Source: Megaleporinus macrocephalus | Taxonomy: Eukaryota > Chordata > Actinopteri > Characiformes > Anostomidae | Length of the DNA: 64,000 nt | Reading direction: 5' to 3' | NCBI GenBank assembly: GCA_021613375.1 | Contig: CM038715.1 | Span: 186,001-250,000 of the forward strand | Part shown: positions 24,245 to 39,847 of the stretch, piece by piece | Layout: each line of letters begins with the position of its first letter | How positions within the stretch are numbered: position 1 is the first letter of the stretch | Position numbers and translations under genes: made by a program | Notes under the pieces: model-generated | Seen by the model: only the letters and a program-made list of their open reading frames with translations | Told to the model about the DNA's origin: nothing | Databases searched by the model: none

Positions 24245-24585
24245 ACGCGCATGTTGTTTTTTTGTTTTTTTTTTCCAGCCCCTGCCAGTCTGACATCATG
24301 GCGTGAGCTCCGTGCTGCCATCTAGCGCACACGCGTGCAAAGCCATTACGTAATCACTCTTTATTTATTTTTTTTGCTCCTGAATTTCGCTTTGTGGAGA
24401 GGATTAGAGGTGTGCGTGCTACGTTTTCCTGGACTGCGGTTCAGTGTAATGTGGTTAGAGGGTGAAAGGACACTTAATACTATCTTATTTCTTCTCATCC
24501 TGACCAGCTTGACCAGTTACATATATAGACAGTGACATGCAAAGGCATAAAACATCACTTATACACTTATTGTTTTTGTACTCCT

Positions 24586-24591
24586 TTTATT
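24586..24591 (-). terminator. myoz1: Probable myoz1 polyadenylation signal
   Basis: AATAAA on the minus strand (TTTATT on plus), 433 bp past the myoz1 stop. It is the first canonical signal downstream of the stop that I noticed. A further AAATAAATAAAG lies at about 24360-24370. Confidence 0.45.
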
Positions 24592-25023
24592 TGTGTGCTT
24601 AGAGATCAGTCCACAGTAATAAATAAAGGTTCCTTGCACTGCTAAATAGACATGTCTAATCTGTCTAGCCTCCTTGCCATGTGTAGGCCATGGTTGTCAC
24701 GAAGAGGTTTCATTACAGCAAATCAAGCATAATATCCTGCAAACACAAAAACAGCTATGTGTAATATGCTGTGATGGGCTTCCATCCATGAAAACAGCAA
24801 ATGGCACAGGAAAGAAGAAAAAATGTAATAGGCCAAGTGGGATCTCGTCTCTGGACTCATCTATTACAGTTCCTCCTCTATCAGGATGATATATAAGTGC
24901 ACCAGATCAGCCAGAGCATGTATACACACATTATGCATGTTCATGAGTGTATCTGTGTGCTTGTGTGTGTGTTTACTGTGAAGACTGTACGCGTGTCTGT
25001 GCTGTAGCAGGATAACAGGGATC

Positions 25024-25258
25024 TCAGAGGTCGTCTGTCTCTCCGTCGAAGGGGATAGCATCCAGATCCATGTGGATGTGGCTGGGCCCTTCATTGCACA
25101 CCCAGCCGATGGGCGTGCGGTTGAAGGAAGGTCTAGAGTCAATGTCACACTGGAACATGGGCACCGGTTCCGGCTCCTCAGGGGCCACCTTGACCTCAGG
25201 GATCTCGAAGGTCAGCATGCGGGAGGCCTTGTCAAATCCACCAAAGGGCAGAGCTGTC
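25024..25258 (-). CDS. myoz1: myoz1 coding exon 5 (terminal)
   Basis: The acceptor TATTACAG precedes G-ACA-GCT, which completes the split Arg of SFNR. It codes residues 170-246, including [21 protein letters not shown] and the final GETDDL, and stops at TGA (25026-25024). Confidence 0.95.
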
Positions 25259-28200
25259 CTGTAATACCGAGAAGAAAAGCCATCTTACAGGAATGTGTCA
25301 TGAGTAGTTTACAGTAATGAGAAACCGGGCTGTCACAGAGTCCATCTCCAGTTTGCTCCCTCAAGTTCATACAGCTGTGTGCAAATGCTGGGGTACGCCT
25401 GGCCAAACCAGTAAAAGGAAGTAAACACCACCGCAGTAGCAATATGTTTTATGGAATGCAGAGTTACTTTATATATATTATATTTTTAATGAAAACATTA
25501 TATTATGATATGGCCTGAACAAGGGTTTGGCCACCTTTCCAGTTGTAAAGTCTCAGAACACAGTTAAGTCACTAGGTCTTCATTGGGACTGGTTACGCAG
25601 GTCAAGTGTCATTGACATTTTACAGAATAGGCTCTTCTGACCAGCAGACCAAGAATCTAAAATTTACATTTACACTCCATTATCAGTACTTTCTACTCCT
25701 TACATTTACACTTCATTATCAGTACTTTCTACTCCTTACATTTACACTCCATTATCAGTACTTTCTACTCCTTACATTTACACTTCATTATCAGTACTTT
25801 CTACTCCTTACATTTACACTCCATTATCAGTACGTTCTACTCCTTACATTTACACTCCATTATCAGTACGTTCTACTCCTTACATTTACACTCCATTATC
25901 AGTACGTTCTACTCCTTACATTTACACTTCATTATCTGTACTTTCTACTCCTTACATTTACACTTCATTATCAGTACTTTCTACTCCTTACATTTACACT
26001 CCATTATCAGTACTTTCTACTCCTTACATTTACACTCCATTATCTGTACTTTCTACTCCTTACATTTACACTCCATTATCAGTACTTTCTACTCCTTACA
26101 TTTACACTCCATTATCAGTACTTTCTACTCCTTACATTTACACTCCATTATCAGTACTTTATAATCCTTACATTTACACTCCGTTATCAGTACTTTCTAC
26201 TCCTTACATTTACACTCCATTATCAGTACTTTCTACTCCTTACATTTACACTCCATTATCAGTACTTTCTACTCCTTACATTTACACTCCATTATCAGTA
26301 CTTTCTACTCTTTACATTTACACTCCATTATCTGTACTTTCTACTCCTTACATTTACAGTCGATTATCTGTACTTTCTACTCCTTACATTTACACTACAT
26401 TATCAGTACTTTCTACTCCTTACATTTACACTACATTATCAGTACTTTCTACTACTTACATTTACACTCCATTATCAGTACTTTCTACTACTTACATTTT
26501 AAACATAGTCTCGTTACTCCTATTTAATTTCAGCTTGTTTTCATTCATGTACATTTACATTCCAGTAAAGATTATTGATAACATGTCTTTGAAGTTTGAC
26601 TTCATTACAATACTTATAGACAACTAGTCATCATATCTTCTGCTCCATGAAACACATGTTAATGTTCAGTAGTAACAGATATGCTTCTTTAATATATTTA
26701 CATTGTACTAAACTACATTCGTGTTCAATGGGTGTATATGAGCTGAAACAGGAAGCCTAGCGCATCCCAAATTTATCAACATTAACATTTTAATATAACA
26801 TTATAGTCATTATGGCTTTTAGAAGAATGGGGTTTTTGGGGAGGTGGGCTAGTGCACTATAGACCCCTGTGGTGCAGCCTAAGTTTTTGTTCTTAATGGG
26901 ATTTTTTCCTTACATTACTTTTACTGTTATACTTTAAGTACTTCTGAAAGCAGTACTTTTACACTCTTACTGGAGTAAAAAGCTTTAGTTGATACTTCAT
27001 GAATGTGAATACTTTTGACACCTTTGCAACCTCTGAAAAAGTCAAAAGCACTGATAAAGTAAAAGTATAAGTAACAACAGAACTCTTTGGCCATAATCAC
27101 CAATAGTATGCTTGGGGGAAATATTGATGTGGATCTGTTATGCTTTGGGGTTGTGTGGCAGCCAGTAGATCAGAATAGATTTCAATGAATAGCAGCAAAT
27201 TCTAGAAGCTGAAGCCAAATGGGAAGCTGATAATGATACTAAACATGCCCCAAAATTGATAAACAAGGCTACCTCCAGAAACATCAAAAGCTCAAGCTTT
27301 TGAAATGGTAATCTCAGTGTGCTGACTTGCTAGTCATCGGAAAATAGTTGGAAGATCTTAATCATGCCTATGCGGGTTATACAGCCCAAATTTATTTTAG
27401 ATCTGGAATTAATCTGGAAGAAAATGTGGGTGGAAATTCATAAAACTAGTCTTTCAAATATAAAATAACTGCACTAACATTCACAGAATTAGTTTGCTGC
27501 AGTGCTTGTATTCACTTGTTTTCACATAAAAATGAAAAAAAGATTTTTTGCATACATAAAACTTTTTCAACATGTTTAAGCTACAAATGAACAGCGACAC
27601 TGAAGCACATTGGTAATGGTAGATATTCTTAAAAAAAAAGACCTGGGACAAATTAGATTAGACCAACCTTTTTAAATAACATTTGATAGCACGCTTGATT
27701 GGACTCCAGAATAACGTTTTATAAGTGTTTTATAAGTGTTATTATATTGGTATCAGTTTTAGAGTCAGCAAATTATATGAACATTTCTGGATATTGACAT
27801 CAGTCCACAATACCAGTACATCCCTAGTTTAAATCTCTAATGCCAAAATTAAAATTCTTAGCTAAACTTTACGCCAAAAATAGGACAATATTTAATATTT
27901 TGTATTTGCTGGCTTGCACTCATACATACATCAAATACATCTTTCTGTTTATTGTTAATTTGAATAATAACAACCTAATGAAAGAAGTTTTGACTACAAT
28001 GATTTGCTGGTAATGTCAGCAGAAGAAGTAAGAACACTGTATACTATAACTAAAACAAGTTTCTGACTTATCAAATTATTTGTAAAGTGTTATATATTTT
28101 AAAACTTAGTTAATAATAAAGAAGTAGAGTGTACCTATTTAGTGTTTAGTATTGTTTTTGCCAATTTAAGCTAAAAATAATCTGTAATCAAAGTTTAGGA

Positions 28201-31200
28201 CAGAGTGGTTCTGGAGTAACTTAAACTGGTACCTATTGAAGCTCTTATATTTGGGCAGGTCCTCGTGCACATGAGGCCCAGGCATTTGGGGCTTCATGGT
28301 GGCCTTCAGGGCCTCGTCGTCCTTCATGGCGCGCTCCCATGGTGATACATATGTTTTAACATAGTCACGCCTCCTCTTCTGCTTCTCTGCCTCAGGGTCG
28401 ACTTCATCTGTTGATGATAACCATGATAGAAAGTAACAGTTAAAGGCCTCAAGGAACAACATATGACATATGAAGACCTCTAAATAACCTTATACAACCT
28501 ATATATGCATAACTCTGCAAACGAGTCCTCGTATGAATCATAATGTTTGACTCGTAATTGCGGTGGACAGGGGTGTGTTTAGGCCGTATTGTACCTTTTG
28601 GTGGCTCTGGAGCAGGAGCAGGTGGAGTCGCCACTTCGCAGCCTAGAGAGGGCACCAGGTCCTGGAGATTTTGCTGGAAAACCGCCAAACACAGAATCAA
28701 CCAGGGGGCGCCGTACCAGTTAGAAAGTTATTGTTTGTGAAGAGTGTTTTGTGCCAATGACAATCAAAGTCATTACATTTTTAGATACTCCTAAACGCTT
28801 CTTGGCTTGGAATCATTCTGATAAGGAAATATTATTTGTGAGCTCTTTGAACTCCTCAATACTGTGAACTGTAAGGTTCTCTATAGAACCAGAAGTGGTT
28901 ATTCTGTAGCATCACTCCAAAGAATTAAAGTTTTCAGATCTTTATAGTCAACCAAAATGAAAAGGAAATGACCTGTAATGTATAAAAAGTACATTCATTC
29001 AGATGTGTAGAACAATTGCTCAAACATCAACACAATTATTGCCAAATGTAAGTAAACTGAAAGTAGTAGACTTTTTTAATGGACTTCTAAAGAAGCTCTC
29101 AATGCATTCACTCAATTAAAGGGGTAAAGTGTGTGTGGGGGGTTCCCAATTTTAGTTTAGTTTAGAATTATTCTGTTACTTGCGTTTGCAGACAGTGAAA
29201 CACCCACATATACACACACACTAGTGAACATACACACTAGGGGGCAGTGAAATACTCACATACACACACACATTAGTAAACATGCACACTAGGGGGCAGC
29301 GAAACACCCACATATACACACACACTAGTGAATATACACATTTGGGGGCAGTGAAATACTCTCATATACACACACACTAGTGAACATACACACTAGAGGG
29401 CAGTGAAACACCCACATATACACACACACTAGTGAACACACACACTAGGGGGCAGTGAAACACCCACATATACACACACTAGTGAACATACACACTAGGG
29501 GGCAGTGAAACACCCACATATACACACACTAGTGAACATACACACTAGGGGGCTGCGAAACACCCACATATACATGCACACTAGTGAACATACACACTAG
29601 GGGGCAGTGAAACACCCACATATACACACACACTAGTGAACACACACGCTAGGGGGCAGTGAAACACCCACATATACACACACTAGTGAACACACACACT
29701 AGGGGGCTGCAAAAAACCCACATATACACACACACTAGTGAACATACACACTATGGGGCTGTGAAACACCCACATATACATGCACAGCTAGTGAACATAC
29801 ACGCTAGGGGGGCAGTGAAACAACCCACATATACACACACTAGTGAACATACACACTAGGGGGGCTGCGAAACTACCCCACATATACATGCACACTAGTG
29901 AACATACACACTAGGGGGCAGTGAAACACCCACATATACACACACACTAGTGAACACACACCTAGGGGGGCAGTGAAACACCCACATATACACACACTAG
30001 TGAACACACAACACTAGGGGGCTGCAAAAAACCCACATATACACACACACTAGTGAACATACACACTATGGGGCTGTGAAAACACCCACATATACATGCA
30101 CACTAGTGAACATACACGCTAGGGGGGGCAGTGAAACACCCACATATACACACACTAGTGAACATACACACTAGGGGAAAGCGAAACACCCACATATATA
30201 CACACACACTGGTGAACATACACACTAGGGGGCAGTGAAACACCCACATATACACACACACTAGTGAACACACACGCTAGGGGGCAGTGAAACACCCACA
30301 TATACACACACTAGTGAACACACACACTAGGGGGCTGCAAAAAACCCACATATACACACACACTAGTGAACATACACACTATGGGGCTGTGAAACACCCA
30401 CATATACATGCACACTAGTGAACATACACGCTAGGGGGCAGTGAAACACCCACATATACACACACTAGTGAACATACACACTAGGGGAAAGCGAAACACC
30501 CACATATATACACACACACTGGTGAACATACACACTAGGGGGCAGTGAAACACCCACATATACACACACTAGTGAACATACACACTAGGGGAAAGCGAAA
30601 CACCCACATATATACACACACTGGTAAACATACACACTAGGGGGCAGTGAAACACCCACATATACACACACACTAGTGAACACACACTAGAGGGCAGTGA
30701 AACACCCACATATACACACACACTAGTGAACACACACACTAGGGGGCTGCAAAAAACCCACATATACACACACACTAGTGAACAAACACACTAGGGGGCA
30801 GTGAAACACCCACATATACATGCACACTAGTGAACATACACGCTAGGGGGCAGTGAAACACCCACATATACACACACTAGTGAACATACACACTAGGGGA
30901 AAACGAAACACCCACATATATACACACACACTGGTGAACATACACACTAGGGGGCAGTGAAACACCCACATATACACACACACTAGTGAACATACACACT
31001 TTATAGTCAACCAAAATGAGAAGGAAATGACCTGTAATGTATAAAAAATACATTCATTCAGATGTGAAGAAGAATTGCTCAAACATCAACACAATTATTT
31101 CCAAATGTAAGTAAACTGAAAGTAGTAGACTTTTTTAATGGACTTCTAAAGAAGCTCTGAATTAAAGGGGGTGAAAACTAATTTTTATTTACTTTAGTTA

Positions 31201-34200
31201 GTTAGTTAGTTAGTATTAGTCTGTCACTTGTGTTTGCACACAGTGAAATTTGACCTCTGCATATAACCCATCCATGCAGCTAAACACCCACATATACACA
31301 CACACACACACACAAACACACACACTAGTGAACATACACACTAGGGGGCAGTGAGCACACATGCCCAGAACGCTGGGCAGCCCCTATCCACGACACCCAG
31401 GGGCAGTTGGGGGTTAGGGGCCTTGCTCAAGGGCACTTCAGTTCAGGGGGCAGTGAAACACCCACATATACACACACTAGTGAACATACACACTAGGGGG
31501 CTGCGAAACACCCACATATACATGCACACTAGTGAACATACACACTAGGGGGCAGTGAAACACCCACATATACACACACTAGTGAACATACACACTAGGG
31601 GGCTGCGAAACACCCACATATACATGCACACTAGTGAACATACACACTAGGGGGCAGTGAAAACACCCACATATACACACACACCTAGTGAACACACACG
31701 CTAAGGGGGCAGTGAAACACCACATACACACACATTAGTAAACATGCACACATAGGGGGCAGCAAAACCCACATATACACACACACTAGTGAATACACAT
31801 TTGGGGGCAGTGAAATACTCCATATACACACACTAGTGAACATACACACTAGGGGCAGTGAAACACCCACATATACACACACTAGTGAACAACACACTAG
31901 GGGCGAAACACCCACATACACACACACTAGTAAACATACACACTAGGGGGCAGTGAAACACCCACATATACACACACTAGTGAACATACACACTAGGGGG
32001 CACTGAAACACCCACATATACACACACTAGTGAACATACACACTGTGGGCAGTAAAAAACCCACATATACACACATTATTGAACACACACTCTAGGGGGC
32101 AGTGAAACACCCACATATACACACACTAGTGAGCACACACACTAGGGGGCAGTGAAACACCCACATATACACACACACTAGTGAACACACACACTAGGGG
32201 GCAGTGAAACACCCACATATACACACACTAGTGAACATACACACTAGGGGGCAGTGAAACACCCACATATACACACACTAGTGAACATACACACTAGGGG
32301 AAAGCGAAACACCCACATATATACACACACTGGTAAACATACACACTAGGGGGCAGTGAAAACACCCACATATACACACACACTAGTGAACACACACTAG
32401 AGGGCAGTGAAACACCCACATATACACACACACTAGTGAACACACACACTAGGGGGGGCTGCAAAAAACCCACATATACACACACACTAGTGAACAAAAC
32501 ACACTAGGGGCAGTGAAACACCCACATATACATGCACACTAGTGAAACATACACGCTAGGGGGCAGTGAAACACCCACATATACACACACTAGTGAACAT
32601 ACACACTAGGGGAAAACGAAACACCCACATATATACACACACACTGGTGAAACATACACACTAGGGGGCAGTGAAACACCCCACATATACATCACACACT
32701 AGTGAACATACACACTAGGGGGCAGTGAAACAACCCACATATACACACACACTAGTGAACATACACACTTTATAGTCAAGCCAAAATGAGAAGGGAAATG
32801 ACCTGTAATGTATAAAAAATTACATTCATTCAGATGTGAAGAGAAGATTGCTCAAACATCAACACAATTATTTCCAAATGTAAGTAAACTGAAAGTAGTA
32901 GACTTTTTTAATGGACTTCTAAAGAAGCTCTCAATTAAAGGGGGTGAAAACTATTTTTTTCTTTACTTTAGTTAGTTAGTTAGTTAGTATTAGTCTGTCA
33001 CTTGTGTTTGCACACAGTGAAATTTGACCTCTGCATATAACCCATCCATGCAGCTAAACACCCACATATACACACACACACACACAAACACACACACTAG
33101 TGAACATACACACTAGGGGGCAGTGAGCACACATGCCCAGAACGCTGGGCAGCCCCTATCCACAACACCCAGGGGCAGTTGGGGGTTAGGGGCCTTGCTC
33201 AAGGGCACTTCAGTTATATCCTGCAGGTCGAACCGGCGATCCCTAACCTTCAGACCACGCGGCGCGCTTCTTAACTTTTTATATTATATATATTAATCGT
33301 GGCCTTCTCTGTCATGCAAAGTTATGAAGTTAGAGAGTGAGAGCTCGCAGTAGGCTCTCCAGATATGTGATGAAACTATATTTTTGTGGCTCAATGAGTG
33401 GAAACAACTGCCATACCTGTTATGTCAGCTAAGACCCATGTTGGCTAGCGTCTTACTGAGTGATGGTGCAAAGGAAGCAAAGACTATTATGCTCTCTTGG
33501 ACTCTTGGCTTTGGCTGTGGCATCAAAACGAGTGATTTCATGCTAACAGGGCAAGTGCTTAGACCTTTCTCTAGAAGACAAAAAGTCTACTACCTTGCCA
33601 TCTGAGGAGTTAGTCCGAGTCTAGTCTGAGAGCAGAGATGTTTAAAAAGTCACTTCATGCAGGTCTGAATTGAAAATCAAGTCTGAGGTGTGAGTCGAGT
33701 TAAATTCTCAGTTTTTTGGGGAGGCAAATCCAAGTCGAGTGAGTTTTGAGTGAGTGTCAAGTCTCAAAACTTTTTATTTAAAAAGGAACGTGATCAGTAT
33801 CTAGATTACCTGCTATTGCTAGTTTTTCCTTTAACACAGCATTCCCTGCATGCAGCACCTTGTCCTGTCCTTCTGGGATGATCTGCTCTAGAATAATACT
33901 GTGGGTATTATTCTAGAGCATTATTCTAGGTATGAATACCGTGGGTATTCATACCTCTTCAATGACACTTTCTTTTTCTCATACTGACCAGGTTCTCATC
34001 GCTGATGATGAACTTATCCACTCTCTGCTGCCGCAACTTAAACATCTTGGAGCCCTTGCCCTTCATAAGAGACAGCTCCTCCAGCATCACCTCCTTTGGG
34101 GTCTTAATCTTGGTCCCCAGGTCGAATTCTGTGGCCTCTGTTTCTGCCTCCTCTGGGAACGTTAGAGAAGAAACAGGAAAAAATAGGAAGTCATTTTATT

Positions 34201-34588
34201 CAGATATATTTTTTTAAAACGTTGTATTAGGCAAAGCCGCTCACCGAGCATGATCTAGCATCACAAGCAGCCATGGATGCTCATGGTCTGGGTTTAAGTA
34301 CACTCCCAAGAATTCACAAAAACCTCTCAGCGCTCACCAATTCCCAAAGTAAAAGATATATTTTCTTTTTAGCCTGCAATAAAAGGATCTGATCCATTTT
34401 ACAGGACGGAAAGCGCGCTCCGGTGTCGTTCGTCATAAAAACCCCTCTTCATTCGTTCTCCTGTTAGATATCAGCCATAAACTCTGGAGTCGAGCCACAG
34501 CTGATGCCAAAGAGAAGGATGCTGTGCTGAGTGCTGCTTGCATTACATCGTAAATCAAGCTTTTGGCCCTGCTTTAGCTTTGTGTGCA

Positions 34589-34651
<63 letters not shown>

Positions 34652-36739
34652 AAATATACAGATCTGAGAATGTACATATATGTATTTCTTCCATTTTCTT
34701 ATTTACTTCATTATACACACTTCCTCCTCCACTCTCACTCGGGGATGTGAACACTGCTGTCTAATGAATTAGTAAGTTGTGTAACATTTATTTTATTGAA
34801 GTCCCGATGCACGGTGGGGTATTGAGCTCTCTGACCACTGCTGAGGACCATATGCATGCAGGTCATCTTTATCTCCTTCACTTCGAGCCCTATAAATATA
34901 AAATAATATACTGGCAAAGTGAGACCAGATGTCACTGGTGAACTGGGGCAGCCATATGAGGAGGCTAATGAGTGAATACTGTTTTCATGTGTTTATTATT
35001 TATTTACATGTCAACATTAATGACTGCAATTACTAGTAGTAAGTACCGGCTTAAGTTTTCCCACCTCGTCGGAAGGAGATCCAGATGCTTGTGTTTGTTT
35101 TTTTCAGAAGTATTAAGCATGTTAGACAGTCTTGATGTGAGAATTTGTTGCACAGACCTCCAGATATCAGTCTTAAACTTGTGTATTACAAACACAAGCA
35201 AAATAAATCATAAAAAAAATGAGTAAATACATTCAAATCCAGTATAACTCAATTACAAGTCATGTTTTCACAGTAATAACTTTTTAAGTGTGTCACTATC
35301 ACAGATTTGCAGTTCAGTCAGAAGAGGTTCACTACTATAACAATATTAAACTTCTTATTATCTTAATTATCAGTCTTAAGTTCTTGATGTGGCAGAGGCA
35401 ATACACCATGATATGATCTCAATACAGTATGCTTTTGTATTGAGAACAGAGGCTGCATTAGATAACATAGCCAAGAAGGGCCAGATTTATAAAACACAGT
35501 GTCAGATTTATGATTGTTAACAGTAAAGAGCCTGATAACAACACATTTGTCTGTTCATTAGAAAGGATTACCTGTGTGTTTTACCACTTTCGAGATGTGA
35601 AGTTGTTTTTTTTTTTAAATCTCATTTAGATGCAGCAGTAGAGATTCATAAAACCACACAGTCCCACAAAAACGACTGAACCATTCTGGTGGTGATTTTC
35701 CCAGTAACCAGAGAACACATGCTTAAACATGATTTCTGATTTAACTGGCATTGCATTCACAGGGGTATATATCCTGTTTCACAAAATCCTCTCTTGTGAT
35801 CTAAATATTTTTTTTTAAATACATGCTTAAATTGAATTAACTGCCAGTAGTTTAAGCTTCATTTACAGTGGATTTTATGAAAACTATGGCTAGTTAAAAT
35901 GTAATATTTTTTATACAGCTGAAATTGTATGTTTATATATGTAAACTGATTCCCTGAGATCAGGAATAAGCCTGGCTATAGTAATAAGAATTTCAGAAGT
36001 TTTACTTTTAACTGTGGGGGGAAAATGACTACATGTTAAACTTAAACTGTGACATCAAAATTAATTAAGATGTCCAATTAAAGTTTAAGATACATGCAGT
36101 ATCAATCATCACTATGATGACTTTATGAATAATCACTTATTATTGATTGCTTTATTGACCTCATTTGTTCTTTATTCTGATTCGCAGACTTCGCACCAGC
36201 TTTCTCACAACAGACCATTTGCAAAAGAATGACTCATGCAACTATTTCAACAAACTCAATAGAAAAAAAATTGGAATGATTTTACTACAAAATGGTCAGA
36301 GGACGTTACTAAGGAACATGTAATTAACAGGCATTAACAACTCCTATCTGGATTAACTGGAGAGTGATGATGTTTTTACTGAGGTCCAGAAGTTTTGGAA
36401 AAGTTTCTGATGGCTCCATGTGGAAGGCCACACTCACAGCTCAATGACAAACTCTTAGGAGGCGACTCTAAGTTAAGATAAACTGTGCATGGTTTGCTGT
36501 GTGTACTCATTGGTGACCTTTTGACAGACATAGCAGCAATAACTAAGGACAGCAGTCAGGTCCAGCATCAGGAAGGCACTTTCTGGGGCAATGTTCCACC
36601 AACCGATCATTATGCGCCTCCGAACCCAGTAGTTTTTATACATGCTTCTACAACATCTCTCTGATTGGTCCAAAAGTTTAGGGATAACTAATAAACAACT
36701 CAAGCAGTATGGTTACACAAAGTCAGCTGATGGTGCCTT

Positions 36740-36820
<81 letters not shown>

Positions 36821-39679
36821 AGGCACAATATGCAAGGCACCATATATATATATATATCATGCAATTTTCATGCAATTCACAAACCATATTATCCATTTCA
36901 CAATTAATGTAAGTGTATCAGATGATTTTTAAAGAATAAAAATGTTTGTATTAAAGTCTATTTTTGTATAGAGGCTTATTTTACATATAGTCCTATTATC
37001 AGTAATTCTCAGTCCTCTGTCTGAATCTCCTGGTACGACCACCAATCCAAGTTAAGGATGTTATTGGACTAATTGGTTGTTAGGACACTCTTGCTCAATT
37101 GTGATGCACAGCTGAAAAACATCCTACTAATAAGTGAGTATAAAAGAGAGAACAACATTCTAGGTTAGTTTAGTATCTGAAGTTCAGCAGATGATGGCTT
37201 GCTGACCGACTCACAATGACCAGAAAGAAACAACTTTCTTTAGAGACCCGTCAGTCCATTGTTGTGTTAAGGAAGAAGATACTCCATTAAAACAAGAACA
37301 TTTCACTGTGATCCCAAACTTTTGAGCGGTAGTGTATATATAAACGACAGTGAAAAATTTTCCTGGAACCCTCTGCTTAGTGGTAATAATCTGCCTGTTC
37401 TTTTCGATGGCTGTGAAAGTGGAGCTGCATGCTGACAATGAAAGAGCGGACATGTTGTCCTGTAAACAGACGAGTCATTATGAGCGCCGTGCCTGGCAGA
37501 TGAAGTGGGAGCATCCGATAGGATTAATCAGCCTCCATACACACTAATGCCACACTCACACAGTGTCGCTCATTAGAGGACAGCAGTGGAGTCACACACA
37601 CAAACACCCACTGACAGCATCTCTGAGATCCTGTTAGAGGAGGACAATTAGGTGGTACACACCTCATACTAACTGCTCATCATATGCCCTGCTTTCTCGC
37701 TGTATGATGCTAATGACTTAGGGAGGCAGGAAACATGTTGTCATAGATTTTTTTTTATTTTAGACCTATCTGCTGCACAAGGAAATAGAACAACACACTT
37801 GTTTTTATATTGGTGCTGTGCTCCAGTTTTTAAGAGTTGAGAATATTTTTTCTATGCCGTTTTGAAATTACTCAAACAAACTTCAAATTATTCAAGCACA
37901 CTTCAGATCACTGCTTCACATAAAAATGCAGATCTTATTCACAGCACCTACTGTTCAGTGAAGTCAATTAACTGAAACATGTTAAGGGGGTAATTGTAAC
38001 AGACGCAAATCTAATAAATCAACACAAAATGCAAGTCATTCAGTGGAGTTCTATGTCATCCAAACTAATAAATAAAATATTACCACTCAAAAGTTTGAGT
38101 CACTTATTGTAATATTTATTGCTATTTAGTAACAATTAAATGTATTTAGTAAATATAATGTTCATTAAAATAAATACTATTGATTACACACCAAAGCCAG
38201 TTACTTATTTACAGTTTATAGTATTTTTGGAACAATACAAAATGGTACAAATATGTATATGAAAGTATTATACAATAATAAGATTTCAGTAATGGACTTT
38301 GTTTTCACAGAAATAGCTGTTTAGCAAGATTCTGCTATTGGTTTGCCAATTAATCGATAAGTTCATTCTCAATTTCTCGTTTATTATAGAATCACTTACA
38401 GCTTCATTTAGCATCCAGAGTATCTTCATTTTTACAGCTTCCTACTACCTAGAGATGGACCGATCAGTGTTTTTGAGGCCGATTCCAATCGCCGATTGCC
38501 TTTCAGCGCCGAAACCGATAGAGGGCGGGGCATGTAGTTCTTAGCGCAACAAGTCATGAAACATGGTCTAAACTGGTTTATTACCATTTTTAATGAGCTC
38601 ATTTGAAACAGCATAATATTTAACTAAATTAACAGTAAATAAACAAAGTAAATCAAACATCCTCAATACTGCAATCATTACATTTAGACCTTTAATTTAA
38701 AACTAACAAAGCTAATTCAATAAATACAGTAAAAACTGCAGTCATTAAACGCAGACTCTGTTATTTTAAACTAAATCTGTAATCATTAAATGTAGATCTT
38801 GAATTATTGCAGCTGTTCTGTTCGTACCGGTCAGATCTGGTCTGTATGGTGTTCTGGCTGCTCTTCCTCGATGAAACGCTAGCTGGATACAGAAATTAGG
38901 CTAATTTGTTTAACGCCATTGATCGGCTCTCGGGATCGGCTAAATTGGAGAAACATCGGCCGATCACATATTTTGATTAAAAATCGATAAATACCGATAC
39001 ATAGCCGATCGATCCTTCCATCTCTACTACTAACTGATTTAAACTTTGCTTTGTAATTGAATCACTTTATACCCGTTTCTTTGCAGAAATTGTCTTTTTA
39101 TAAAAGAATTAAAACTTTGAGTAGAAGTGTACATAAACATATTTGCTCTAAACTAAATATGATCAGTGAGAAGAGGCTTTGATTATTCTGTGTGTATAAA
39201 CTTCTCTTTTGAGAGGCTTATTTTTGATAGTGTTTACAGCTAACCACATCATGTGGAGGCTAAACGTTATCCTGGGTAGCTCTCACTGTGAGCTGTTTAC
39301 ATGCTTCAGAGCAGAGTTATATTACACTAAGTAAGAGGTTGATTACAGTAATATAGGTGTTAATTATGAACCTTTACAACACACAAGTATGTAGTTAATG
39401 ATAGAAGTTGCTTTCATTGTACGCGTAGGACTCATGGTTGCTTTCCGTGGTCTTCAAGAAATGTCTGACCAATTGCTGTGAACATTTAAAAATGCCATTG
39501 CTATGGGTTATCCTGTGTTTATTTTGGTCTACTCTTATCCACCATAAGAATACAGATTCAGATATAAAACAGTAAGAGATTCTGAATATTTGAGTGTGCA
39601 TATATTGAGAGTACTGTATTCCCTTTGGTCGCAGTGTGTTCCAGTGATTACCTATTTAGAAGTATATTTAATTTTTTTG

Positions 39680-39739
<60 letters not shown>

Positions 39740-39759
39740 TATATATATATATATATATA

Positions 39760-39847
<88 letters not shown>

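Larger units (their letters stand above)
23500..24330 (-). promoter_or_regulatory. CpG-rich promoter region
   Basis: CG dinucleotides are frequent across this block and scarce on both sides, as in a vertebrate CpG-island promoter. It contains a perfect TCTCGCGAGA element at 24235-24244 and, just downstream on the minus strand, a possible first exon ending at GCGAAG, then GTGAGT (donor at 24073-24072). It lies about 250 bp beyond the likely myoz1 polyadenylation signal, so a separate gene should start here. In human, USP54 is the next gene on the same strand beyond MYOZ1; that assignment is by synteny only. Confidence 0.6.

Noticed and set aside
25606..26502. 298-codon plus-strand frame repeating [12 protein letters not shown]
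   Set aside because: Translation of a 36-bp minisatellite inside a myoz1 intron.
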